A stretch of DNA of 64,000 bases from Lepas anatifera (taxonomy: Eukaryota; Arthropoda; Thecostraca; Lepadidae): assembly GCA_034440635.1 (NCBI GenBank), contig JAOTON010001048.1, positions 5,001-69,000 on the forward strand, in the 5' to 3' direction. The notes beneath the pieces were generated by a model that was not told the origin of the DNA, did not search any database, and saw nothing but the letters and a program-made list of their open reading frames with translations. Shown here piece after piece: positions 44,201 to 56,200 of the stretch. A program made the position numbers and the translations under genes. Each line of letters begins with the position of its first letter. Position 1 is the stretch's first letter.

Positions 44201-47200
44201 TCAAGTCAGTGCAGGTCGAGTGATCAACATCCAAAAATTTTTAACGTGGCATAAGAAAGAAATGGGTTAATCTATCGGATTGAAACTTATACCACATAAT
44301 GGCCCCACCGAGTGTTACAAAATGTATTCCGGGATTTTTCTTATCGATTCCTAGGTACAGGTGCTGTGCTAGACATCCAGGTCTCTCCATTGGAAATACT
44401 TGGGGAAAACAGGAATTTGGCTGTATTTGTGCCTCAGTGACCAGTGTGTACTGGACGTACCTCAGTGACCAGTGTACACTGGACGTACCTCAGTGACCTG
44501 TGTACACTGGACGTACCTCAGTGACCTGTGTACACTGGTCGTACCTCAGTGACCAGTGTACACTGGACGTACCTCAGTGACCAGTGTACACTGGACGTAC
44601 CTCAGTGACCAGTGTACACTGGACGTACCTCAGTGGCCAGTGTACACTGGACGTACCTCAGTGACCAGTGTACACTGGACGTGCCTCAGTGACCAGTGTA
44701 CACTGGACGTACCTCAGTGACCAGTGTACACTGGACGTACCTCAGTGACCATTGTACACTGGACGTACCTCAGTGACCAGTGTACACTGGACGTGCCTCA
44801 GTGACCAGTGTACACTGGACGTACCTCAGTGACCAGTGTACACTGGACGTACCTCAGTGACCTGTGTACACTGGACGTACCTCAGTGACCAGTGTACACT
44901 GGACGTACCTCAGTGACCAGTGTACACTGGACGTACCTCAGTGACCTTTGTACACTGGACGTGCCTCAGTGACCAGTGTACACTGGACGTGCCTCTGTGA
45001 CCAGTGTACACTGGACGTACCTCAGTGACCAGTGTACATTGGACGTGCCTCAGTGACCAGTGTACATTGGACGTACCTCAGTGACCTGTGTACACTGGAC
45101 GTACCTCAGTGACCAGTGTACACTGGACGTGCCTCAGTGACCAGTGTACACTGGACGTACCTCAGTGACCTGTGTACACTGGACGTACCTCAGTGACCCG
45201 TGTACACTGGACGTACCTCAGTGACCAGTGTACACTGGACGTGCCTCAGTGACCTGTGTACACTGGACGTACCTCAGTGACCTGTGTACACTGGACGTAC
45301 CTCAGTGACCAGTGTACACTGGACGTACCTCAGTGACCTTTGTACACTGGACGTGCCTCAGTGACCTGTGTACACTGGACGTACCTCAGTGACCTGTGTA
45401 CACTGGACGTACCTCAGTGACCAGTGTACACTGGACGTACCTCAGTGACCTTTGTACACTGGACGTACCTCAGTGACCTGTGTACACTGGACGTGCCTCA
45501 GTGACCAGTGTACATTGGACGTGCCTCAGTGACCAGTGTACACTGGACGTACCTCAGTGACCTGTGTACACTGGACGTACCTCAGTGACCAGTGTACACT
45601 GGACGTGCCTCAGTGACCAGTGTACACTGGACGTACCTCAGTGACCCGTGTACACTGGACGTACCTCAGTGACCAGTGTACACTGGACGTGCCTCAGTGA
45701 CCTGTGTACACTGGACGTACCTCAGTGACCTGTGTACACTGGACGTACCTCAGTGACCAGTGTACACTGGACGTACCTCAGTGACCTTTGTACACTGGAC
45801 GTGCCTCAGTGACCAGTGTACACTGGACGTACCTCAGTGACCGGTGTACACTGGACGTACCTCAGTGACCAGTGTGGGCTGGACGTACCTCAGTGACCAG
45901 TGTACACTGGACGTGCCTCAGTGACCAGTGTACACTGGACGTACCTCAGTGACCCGTGTACACTGGACGTACCTCAGTGACCAGTGTACACTGGTCGTAC
46001 CTCAGTGACCGGTGTACACTGGACGTACCTCAGTGACCAGTGTACACTGGACGTGCCTCAGTGACCAGTGTACACTGGACGTACCTCAGTGACCTGTGTA
46101 CACTGGACGTACCTCAGTGACCTGTGTACACTGGACGTACCTCAGTGACCAGTGTACACTGGACGTACCTCAGTGGCCGGTGTACACTGGACGTACCTCA
46201 GTGGCCGGTGTACACTGGACGTACCTCAGTGACCGGTGTACACTGGACGTGCCTCAGTGACCAGTGTACACTGGACGTGCCTCAGTGACCTGTGTACACT
46301 GGACGTACCTCAGTGACCAGTGTACACTGGACGTACCTCAGTGACCTGTGTACACTGGACGTACCTCAGTGACCAGTGTACACTGGACGTACCTCAGTGA
46401 CCAGTGTACATTGGACGTGCCTCAGTGACCAGTGTACACTGGACGTACCTCAGTGACCAGTGTACACTGGACGTACCTCAGTGACCTTTGTACACTGGAC
46501 GTACCTCAGTGACCAGTGTACACTGGACGTACCTCAGTGACCTGTGTACACTGGTCGTACCTCAGTGACCAGTGTACACTGGACGTACCTCAGTGACCGG
46601 TGTACACTGGACGTACCTCAGTGACCAGTGTGTGCTGGACGTACCTCAGTGGCCGGTGTGTGCTGGACGTACCTCAGTGGCCGGTGTGCCCGCCAGGTGA
46701 CGGTGGTGCCCGGCACATGCGCACGCATCAGCACAGGCGCACCGCTGCCGGCCGGGGCCGACGCTGTCGTTATGGTTGAGCACACTGGACTTGCGGAGGC
46801 GTCTGCGGACTGGGCTACTGAGCTGCACGTGGAGGTGCTGCGGGCGCCGAAGCCCGGCCAGGACGTCAGGTCAGCCCCCTCTGCTGTTGTCAGTGGCCCG
46901 GCCAAGACGTGGCTACTCCCCCCTCCCCAACTTTCCATCTGGGGGGCAGTGTCTACCCCCCGTCCCCCAACTTAGTCGATTTCGGGCCTTTTTCATTAAT
47001 CAACCAAGTGATAGGCCGAATCATATATGACTCCAATAGGGGTGACAATTTTGTCCCCCAAACTTGGAAAAACTTCCTGCGCCTATGGTGCCCTCTGCCT
47101 TGTGACGTGCGTGTGTTGTCTGATGATGCCCGCTGCGTTGTGACGTCTGTACGTGTGATGTCTGATGATGTTCACTGCGTTGTGACGTGGGTGTGTGACG

Positions 47201-50200
47201 TCTGATGGTGGTCACTGCGTTGTGACGCGGTTGGTGACGCTCTGCAGGCTGCCGGGCAGCGACTTCGTGGCCGGGACGCAGGTGGTGGCCAGCAACACTC
47301 TGATTGGTCCGCTTGAGCTGGCGGCGCTGGTGACGGCTGGAGTCCGGACGCTCAGCGTCTACAGGTCAGGGTTGGACAGACGCTCAGCGTTTACATGTCA
47401 GGGTCGGATGGACGCTCAGCATCTAAAGGACAGGGTAGAATGGACGCCCAGCGTCTACAGCTCAGAGTAGGATGGACGCTCAGCTTCTGCAGGTCAGGGC
47501 TGGACAGACGCTCAGCGTTTACAGGTCAGGGCTGGACAGACACTCAGCGTCTACAGGTCAGGGTTGGACAGACGCTCAGCGTTTACAGGTCAGGGTGGGA
47601 CGGACGCTCAGCATCTAAAGGACAGGGTAGGATGGACGCCCAGCGTCTACAGCTCAGAGTAGGATGGACGCTCAGCTTCTACAGGTCAGGGCTGGACAGA
47701 CACTCAGCGTCTACAGGTCAGGGTTGGACAGACGCTCAGCGTCTACAGGCCAGGGTCGGACGAACGCTCAGCTTCTACAGGTCAGAGTAGGATGGACGCT
47801 CAGCTTCTACAGGTCAGGGCTGGACAGACGCTCAGCGTTTACAGGTCAGGGTTGGACAGAAGCTCAGCGTCTACAGGCCAGGGTCGGACGAACGCTCAGC
47901 TTCTACAGGTCAGGGTAGGATGGACGCTCAGCGTTTACAAGTCAGGGTAGGATGGACGCTCAGCGTCTACAGGCCAGGGTCCGACGGACGCTCTGCGTCT
48001 ACAGATCAGGGCTGGACAGACGCTCAGCGCATACAGGTCAGGGTTGGACAGCTCAGCGTCTACAGGCCAGGGTCGGACGAACGCTCAGCTTCTACAGGTC
48101 AGGGTGGGATAGACGCTCGCGTTTACGGGTCAGGGTCGGACGGACGCTCAGCGTTTACATGTCAGGGTCGGATGAACGCTCAGCATCTAGAGGACAGGGT
48201 AGGATGGACGCTCAGCGTTTACAAGTCAGGGCTGGACAGACGCTCAGCGTCTACAGGTCATGGTCGGATGGACGCTCAGCATCTAGAGGACAGGGTAGGA
48301 TGGACGCTCACCGTTTACAAGTCAGGGTAGGATGGACGCTCCGCGTCTACAGGTCACGGCTAGACAGATGCTCAGCGTCTACAGATCAGGGCTGGATAGA
48401 CGCTCAGCCTTTACAGGTCAGGGTCGGATGGACGCTCAGCATTTACATGTCAGGGTCGGACGGTCGCTCAGCATCTAGAGGACAGGGTCAGATGGACGCG
48501 CAACATCTAGAGGGGTTAGAATCGGATGGACCCGCGGTGTCTGGAATGTGTGTACTGCAGGCTAGACTGTGACGGCTGTGTGTGCTGCAGACTGCATTGT
48601 GACGGCTGTGTGTACTACAGACTGGACTGTGACGGCTGTGTGTACTGCAGGCTGAACTGTGACGGTTGTGTGTACTGCAGACTGGACTGCGACGGCTGTG
48701 TGTACTGCAGACTGGACTGTAACGGCTGTGTGTACTGCAGGCTGGACTGTGACGGCTGTGTGTATTGCAGACTGGACTGCGACGGCTGTGTGTACTGCAG
48801 ACTGGACTGCGACGGCTGTGTGTACTGCAGGCTGGACTGTGACGGCTGTGTGTGCTGCAGACTGGACTGTGACGGCTGTGTGTACTGCAGACTGGACTGC
48901 GACGGCTGTGTGTAGTGCAGACTGGACTGTGACGGCTGTGTGTACTGCAGACTAGACTGCGACGGCTGTGTGTATTGCAGACTGGACTGTAACGGCTGTG
49001 TGTACTGCAGGCTGGACTGTGACGGCTGTGTGTACTGCAGACTGGACTGTGACGGCTGTGTACTGCAGGCTGAACTGTGACGGTTTGTGTACTGCAGACT
49101 GAACTGCGACGGCTGTGTGTACTGCAGACTGGACTGTAACGGCTGTGTGTACTGCAGGCTGGACTGTGACGGCTGTGTGTATTGCAGACTGGACTGCGAC
49201 GGCTGTGTGTACTGCAGACTGGGCTGCGACGGCTGTGTGTACTGCAAGCTGGACTGTGACGGCTGTGTGTACTACAGATTGAACTGTGGCGGCTGTGTGT
49301 ACTGCAGGCTAGACTGTGACGGCTGTGTGTGCCGCAGACTGGACTGTGACGGCTGTGTGTACTGCAGACTGGACTGCGACGACTGTGTGTACTGCAGGCT
49401 GGACTGTCACGGCTGTGTGTACTACAGACTGGACTGTGACGGCTGTGTGTACTGCAGGCTGGACTGTCACGGCTGTGTGTACTACAGACTGAACTGTGAC
49501 GGCTGTGTGTACTGCAGGCTAGACTGTGACGGCTGTGTGTGCCGCAGACTGGACTGTGACGGCTGTGTGTACTGTAGGCTAGACTGTGACGGCTGTGTGT
49601 ACTGCAGGCTGGACTGTGACGGCTGTGTGTACTACAGACTGAACTGTGACGGCTGTGTGTACTGCAGGCTGAACTGTGACGGTTGTGTGTACTACAGACT
49701 GGACTGCGACGGCTGTGTGTATTGCAGACTGGACTGTGGCGACTGTGTGTACTACAGATTGAACTGTGACGGCTGTGTGTGCCGCAGACTGGACTGTGAC
49801 GGCTGTGTGTACTGCAGACTGGACTGTGACGGCTGTGTGTGCTGCAGACTGGACTGTGACGGCTGTGTGTACTGCAGGCTGGACTGTGACGGCGGTGTGT
49901 ACTGCAGGCTGAACTGTGACGGCTGTGTGTACTACAGACTGGACTGTGACGGCTGTGTGTATCGCAGACTGGACTGTGACGGCTGTGTGTACTACAGACT
50001 GGACTGTGACGGCTGTGTGTACTGCAGACTGGACTGTGACGGCTGTGTGTATCGCAGACTGGACTGCGACGGCTGTGTGTACTGCAGACTGGACTGTGAC
50101 GGCTGTGTGTACTACAGACTGGACTGTGACGGCTGTGTGTACTACAGACTGGACTGTGACGGCTGTGTGTACTACAGACTGGACTGTGGCGGCTGTGTGT

Positions 50201-53200
50201 ACTGCAGGCTAGACTGTGACGGCTGTGTGTGCCGCAGACTGGACTGTGACGGCTGTGTGTACTACAGACTGGACTGTGGCGGCTGTGTGTACTACAGACT
50301 GAACTGTGACGGCTGTGTGTACTGCAGGCTGGACTGTCACGGCTGTGTGTACTACAGACTGGACTGTGGCGGCTGTGTGTACTACAGACTGAACTGTGAC
50401 GGCTGTGTGTACTGCAGACTGGACTGTGACGGCTGTGTGTACTACAGACTGGACTGTGGCGGCTGTGTGTACTACAGACTGAACTGTGACGGCTGTGTGT
50501 ACTGCAGGCTGGACTGTCACGGCTGTGTGTACTGCAGACTGGACTGTGACGGCTGTGTGTACTGCAGACTGGACTGTGACGGCTGTGTGTACTACAGATT
50601 GAACTGTGGCGGCTGTGTGTACTGCAGGCTGGACTGTGACGGCTGTGTGTACTACAGATTGAACTGTGGCGGCTGTGTGTACTGCAGGCTAGACTGTGAC
50701 GGCTGTGTGTGCCGCAGACTGGACTGTGACGGCTGTGTGTACTGCAGACTGGACTGCGACGACTGTGTGTACTGCAGGCTGGACTGTCACGGCTGTGTGT
50801 ACTACAGACTGGACTGTGACGGCTGTGTGTACTGCAGGCTGGACTGTCACGGCTGTGTGTACTACAGACTGAACTGTGACGGCTGTGTGTACTGCAGGCT
50901 AGACTGTGACGGCTGTGTGTGCCGCAGACTGGACTGTGACGGCTGTGTGTACTGTAGGCTAGACTGTGACGGCTGTGTGTACTGCAGACTGGACTGTGAC
51001 GGCTGTGTGTACTGCAGGCTAGATCTGTGACGGCTGTGTGTACTACAGACTGGACTGTTACGGCTGTGTGTATCGCAGACTGGACTGTGACGGCTGTGTG
51101 TACTACAGACTGGACTGTGACGGCTGTGTGTACTGCAGACTGGACTGTGACGGCTGTGTGTATCGCAGACTGGACTGCGACGGCTGTGTGTACTGCAGAC
51201 TGGACTGTGACGGCTGTGTGTACTACAGACTGGACTGTGACGGCTGTGTGTACTACAGACTGAACTGTGACGGCTGTGTGTACTGCAGACTGGACTGTGA
51301 CGGCTGTGTGTACTGCAGGCTAGACTGTGACGGCTGTGTGTGCCGCAGACTGGACTGTGACGGCCTGTGTGTACTGTAGGCTAGACTGTGACGGCTGTGT
51401 GTACTGCAGGCTAGACTGTGACGGCTGTGTGTACTACAGACTGAACTGTGACGGCTGTGTGTACTGCAGGCTGGACTGTGACGGCTGTGTGTACTACAGA
51501 CTGGACTGTGACGGCTGTGTGTACTACAGACTGAACTGTGACGGCTGTGTGTACTGCAGACTGGACTGTGACGGCTGTGTGTACTGCAGGCTGGACTGTG
51601 ACGGCTGTGTGTACTACAGACTGGACTGTGACGGCTGTGTGTACTACAGACTGAACTGTGACGGCTGTGTGTACTGCAGACTGGACTGTGACGGCTGTGT
51701 GTACTGCAGGCTAGACTGTGACGGCTGTGTGTACTACAGACTGGACTGTTACGGCTGTGTGTATCGCAGACTGGACTGTGACGGCTGTGTGTACTACAGA
51801 CTGGACTGTGACGGCTGTGTGTACTGCAGACTGGACTGTGACGGCTGTGTGTATCGCAGACTGGACTGCGACGGCTGTGTGTACTGCAGACTGGACTGTG
51901 ACGGCTGTGTGTATCGCAGACTGGACTGTGACGGCTGTGTGTACTACAGACTGGACTGTGACGGCTGTGTGTAGTGCAGACTGGACTGTGACGGCTGTGT
52001 GTACTACAGACTGAACTGTGACGGCTGTGTGTACTGAAGACTGGACTGTGACGGCTGTGTGTACTGCAGGCTGGACTGTGACGGCGGTGTGTACTGCAGG
52101 CTGAACTGTGACGGCTGTATGTACTGCAGGCTAGACTGTGACGGCTGTGTGTGCCGCAGACTGGACTGTGACGGCTGTGTGTACTGTAGGCTAGACTGTG
52201 ACGGCTGTGTGTACTGCAGACTGGACTGTGACGGCTGTGTGTACTGCAGACTGGACTGCGACGGCGGTGTGTACTGCAGACTGGACTGTGACGGCTGTGT
52301 GTACTACAGACTGGACTGTGACGGCGGTGTGTACTGCAGGCTGGACTGCGGCGACTGTGTGAGGTGTATGTATCGCCGGCGCTGCAGAGACCTGGTGGTG
52401 TGGCCCGCAGGCGGCCTCGGGTGGCGGTGTTGTCCACGGGTGCTGAGCTCCAGGAGCCGGGCTGTCCGCTGGACGCCGGCCATATCTACGACACTAACCG
52501 CACCACTCTGCTGAGCCTGCTGCCGGGGGCCGGCGCGGATGCACGAGACGCCGGCATCGCTCCTGACCGGTCGGTACACGGCTAAACTGGCCACATGGCT
52601 CAGCTGGAGCTCCGTGACAATGACACTGCCCGATTATTTCGGCATGAGGTGGTGGGTTAATTGGGCATGAGTCGTACTCCGTGATATCAGCAATGTAATC
52701 ACTCAGAGGGCGAAGAGCTGTGGTTTGTCGGCCACCTTTTAAGCTGGGTTTTACTTGCTTTGATTGTGCCTAACAAAGACATGATGTGAGACTAGATTCT
52801 ACGTACAAAATTCATCATGATTACAGTATGTTAGGACAGCATATAAAATTTAGAATCGCGCATGATGTAAAGTCGAGAGGAAACCTACTCCAGAGAAGCA
52901 GTGTTGGTATGGACGAGGTCCGTGTTGCAGGCTCCCTGCAGACGCCAGCAGTGACGCTCGGTGACCTCGTGCAGGCCGTCCGGGCTGCTGGCGGCGATGC
53001 GGAGCGCTCTGCTGACCTCGGACGTGCTCGTCACCTCCGGCGGCGTCTCCATGGGCGAGCGGGACCTGCTGAAGCGGGTGCTGGAGCACGATCTGGACGC
53101 CACCGTCCACTTCGGCCGGGTCTACATGAAGCCCGGGTGAGCGCCCCGCTGGCCCTGGTGTGATACCGGGCGGAACTGAAACGGAGACGCACGGACCGGC

Positions 53201-56200
53201 ACTGTTCAGCTCCTGGCAACGCTCGAGTGTTTGCCATGCTGACTTTCGTTCAAAGCCAGTCTGTTCCTGTGCCGCTTACCTCCTCGAAACTTCCGAACAT
53301 TCTCGAAACTCTTCTAGCTTCCTCGAAACTCCTTTAACCTCCTCCAAACTTCTGTAACTTTAAAACTTCTCTAAACCCGTCGAAACTTCTCTGACTTCCT
53401 CGAAACATCTACAACCTCTTCCAAAGTTCTCTAACTTGGAAACTCCTCCAGCATCTCCCAAAGCCATCAGCAGTCCCCTCCCAAACGTGTGCCAGTGTTT
53501 GGCAGGGAGAATGGAGAACGCTCAATCCCGGTGCATCTGTTGTATTTGACGCATCTGTTGTATTACGACTAGAGAGATTGGCTGTGGTTCTTTCGAACGG
53601 TGGGTCAAAACCCCGTATGGAGTCACAATGCCATTCTGCGGGAACAACGAACAACGAGTTGAGCCTTGGATTTGGCCTTACAGACAGCTTTCGTTCAACT
53701 CTCGGCTAAAGCAAGCTGAAAGAATTAAATCTATACTCAATGCACCGATTTCGTACATGCTGTTTTGCTTCAGGATTCAAACCTGAAAGCTGCCTTTCAA
53801 AATGGTACGTTGAGTAGGTACTACACAAATATGGCCATGCATAAATGTGAGCTCAGGTTCTTCATTTTATCAGAAGCACTTGATAAAAGGTAGCGAGCTG
53901 TAAAGCTCCGATTGAAGTGTGAACAGGTGCAACCAGTAGATTGGATGGCTATTCATGCTATTTCTGATAAGTCGCTATGATTTTTTGAAGGGTGGGGCAA
54001 TGGCCTTCTGTGAATTTTCAAGATGGGGTCGTCGCGCAGAAGGACGGGGTGGCGCTGCTGTAGGTGGCTTACCCCACTAACTTTGGGTAAGACCTGTGCA
54101 ACTCTGGCCCATATCAGCCGACGGTTCCGGCGAGAGCGGACCTTAGGAATTTTTTTAGAGCCTCATACGTCTTGTGTCCCCGTATTTTTCTAGTCCTCGC
54201 TTGTGCTGTTTGCCTTCTTATTGCTTAAACTTCCCAACCAGTTTATAGGAAAGATACTCTCAATTGAGCCGTCTAATGTACAGGTATTTTTGTGTAGGTA
54301 TAAGTGTTCATGCAAATAATGTAATGCGTAGCTCTTAATTTCATTTTGCATGTTAGGCCCGGCCATGCAGCCGCTGTGCCTGGCTGAGGTGGGCGGAGCC
54401 TCGCTCGGAGTGGGCGGAGCCAAGCTTGAGGGCGTGGCGACCCGGGCGCTCAAGATATCTGACCTTTGTGGTTGGTTAATGATAATGGATGTGGCCGTAG
54501 GGACCAGGGTATTCTGCTTCCACTTCTCCATGCAATATTTCCCTACTTAATTCAAAATTTTAGAAAACTTGTCATATCAAGGCAAATATTATTTTGTGAG
54601 AAATTTGTTGATTATAAGTTTTGTTTTATCTTTTACGTTTTTGGTTTCAGAGCTTGGTACATTTATGCGAGTCGAGTGTTGAAATTTCGCTGACTATTGT
54701 CCCTTTTGGACGGCTACAGTGCGCTTTGCGATGGATTGTGGTATGGCAGATCCGGGTTTGCCAAACAGACATTCCTCATGTCAGAAAGCTTGTTACGATT
54801 TCGGCCGCTCCTGTGTTTTAGCGCATTTTCTCAGGTTGTCGTTCGGTTTCTCGTACATTTTCTCATGCAATTTTAATCAGGAATACACGTTTACCTCCCC
54901 CTACCCCCTCCCCCGTCGCTGCCACCACCCTTTTTGGGCCAGTCACTGGTGACGTATACGTCGGGTCACAGATGGTCCTCAGTAAGTGAAATGATGAGGA
55001 GCCACTCCTGAGCCGTGCGTCAGTGTAGAACGCGCGGGAACAGGGCTGGTCTGAAGCCGGCGTCAGACAGTGCAGCGTGTGGTCCCCGGCAGGCTGCCCA
55101 CCACCTTCGCCTCGCTGCAGCTGCAGGGTCGTCGCCGGCTGGTGTTCGGCCTGCCCGGTAACCCAGTCTCGGCGGCGGTCTGCGCCGTACTGCACGTGCT
55201 GCCGACGGTGCGCGCTCTGGCCGGCCGGCGCCAGTGGCGCAACACCAGCATAACAGCCAGCCTACAGCACCGGTGGCGACTGGACGCGCGGCCCGAGTAC
55301 CTGCGGGCCAGGCTGGAGCTGACCGACGGCCGACTCACCGCCAGGGTCACCAGTGAGTACCCAGACGGCCGACTCACCGCCAGGGTCACCAGTGAGTCCC
55401 AGACGGCCGACTCGCCGCCAGGGTCACCAGTGAGTACCCAGACGACCGACTCACCGCCAGGGTCACCAATGAGTACCCAGACGGTCGACTCACTGCCAGG
55501 GTCACCAGTGAGTACCCAGACGGCCGACTCACCGCCAGGGTCACCAGTGAGTACCCAGACGGCCGACTCACCGCCAGGGTCACCAGTGAGTACCCAGACG
55601 ACCGACTCACCGCCAGGGTCACCAGTGAGTACCCAGACGGCCGACTCACCGCCAGTGTCACCAGTGAGTACCCAGACGGCCGACTCACCGCCAGGGTCAC
55701 CAGTGAGTACCCAGACGGCCGACTCACCGCCAGGGTCACCAGTGAGTACCCAGACGGTCGACTCACTGCCAGGGTCACCAGTGAGTACCCAGACGGCCGA
55801 CTCACCGCCAGGGTCACCAGTGAGTACCCAGACGACCGACTCACCGCCAGGGTCACCAATGAGTACCCAGACGGTCGACTCACTGCCAGGGTCACCAGTG
55901 AGTACCCAGACGGTCGACTCACCGCCAGGGTCACCAGTGAGTACCCAGACGGCCGACTCACCGCCAGGGTCACCAGTGAGTACCCAGACGACCGACTCAC
56001 CGCCAGGGTCACCAGTGAGTACCCAGACGGCCGACTCACCGCCAGTGTCACCAGTGAGTACCCAGACGGCCGACTCGCCGCCAGTGTCACCAGTGAGTAC
56101 CCAGACGGCCGACTCGCCGCCAGTGTCACCAGTGAGTACCCAGACGGCCGACTCGCCGCCAGTGTCACCAGTGAGTACCCAGACGGCCGACTCACCGCCA

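Noticed and set aside
44432..48513. Possible CRISPR arrays because of regular short repeats
   Set aside because: There are no unique spacers between repeats, no cas genes, and the locus is a eukaryotic intron.
49087..52437. 647-residue Cys-rich + frame and 394-residue His/Ser-rich - frame
   Set aside because: Perfect 10-residue periodicity in several frames from the 30-bp minisatellite inside gephyrin intron 8; flanking exons join across it in phase.
52786..53163. Frame reading [18 protein letters not shown] as the exon 10 product
   Set aside because: It is out of phase. The MoeA motif [10 protein letters not shown] lies in another frame that starts after the acceptor at 52974 and joins exon 9 in phase.
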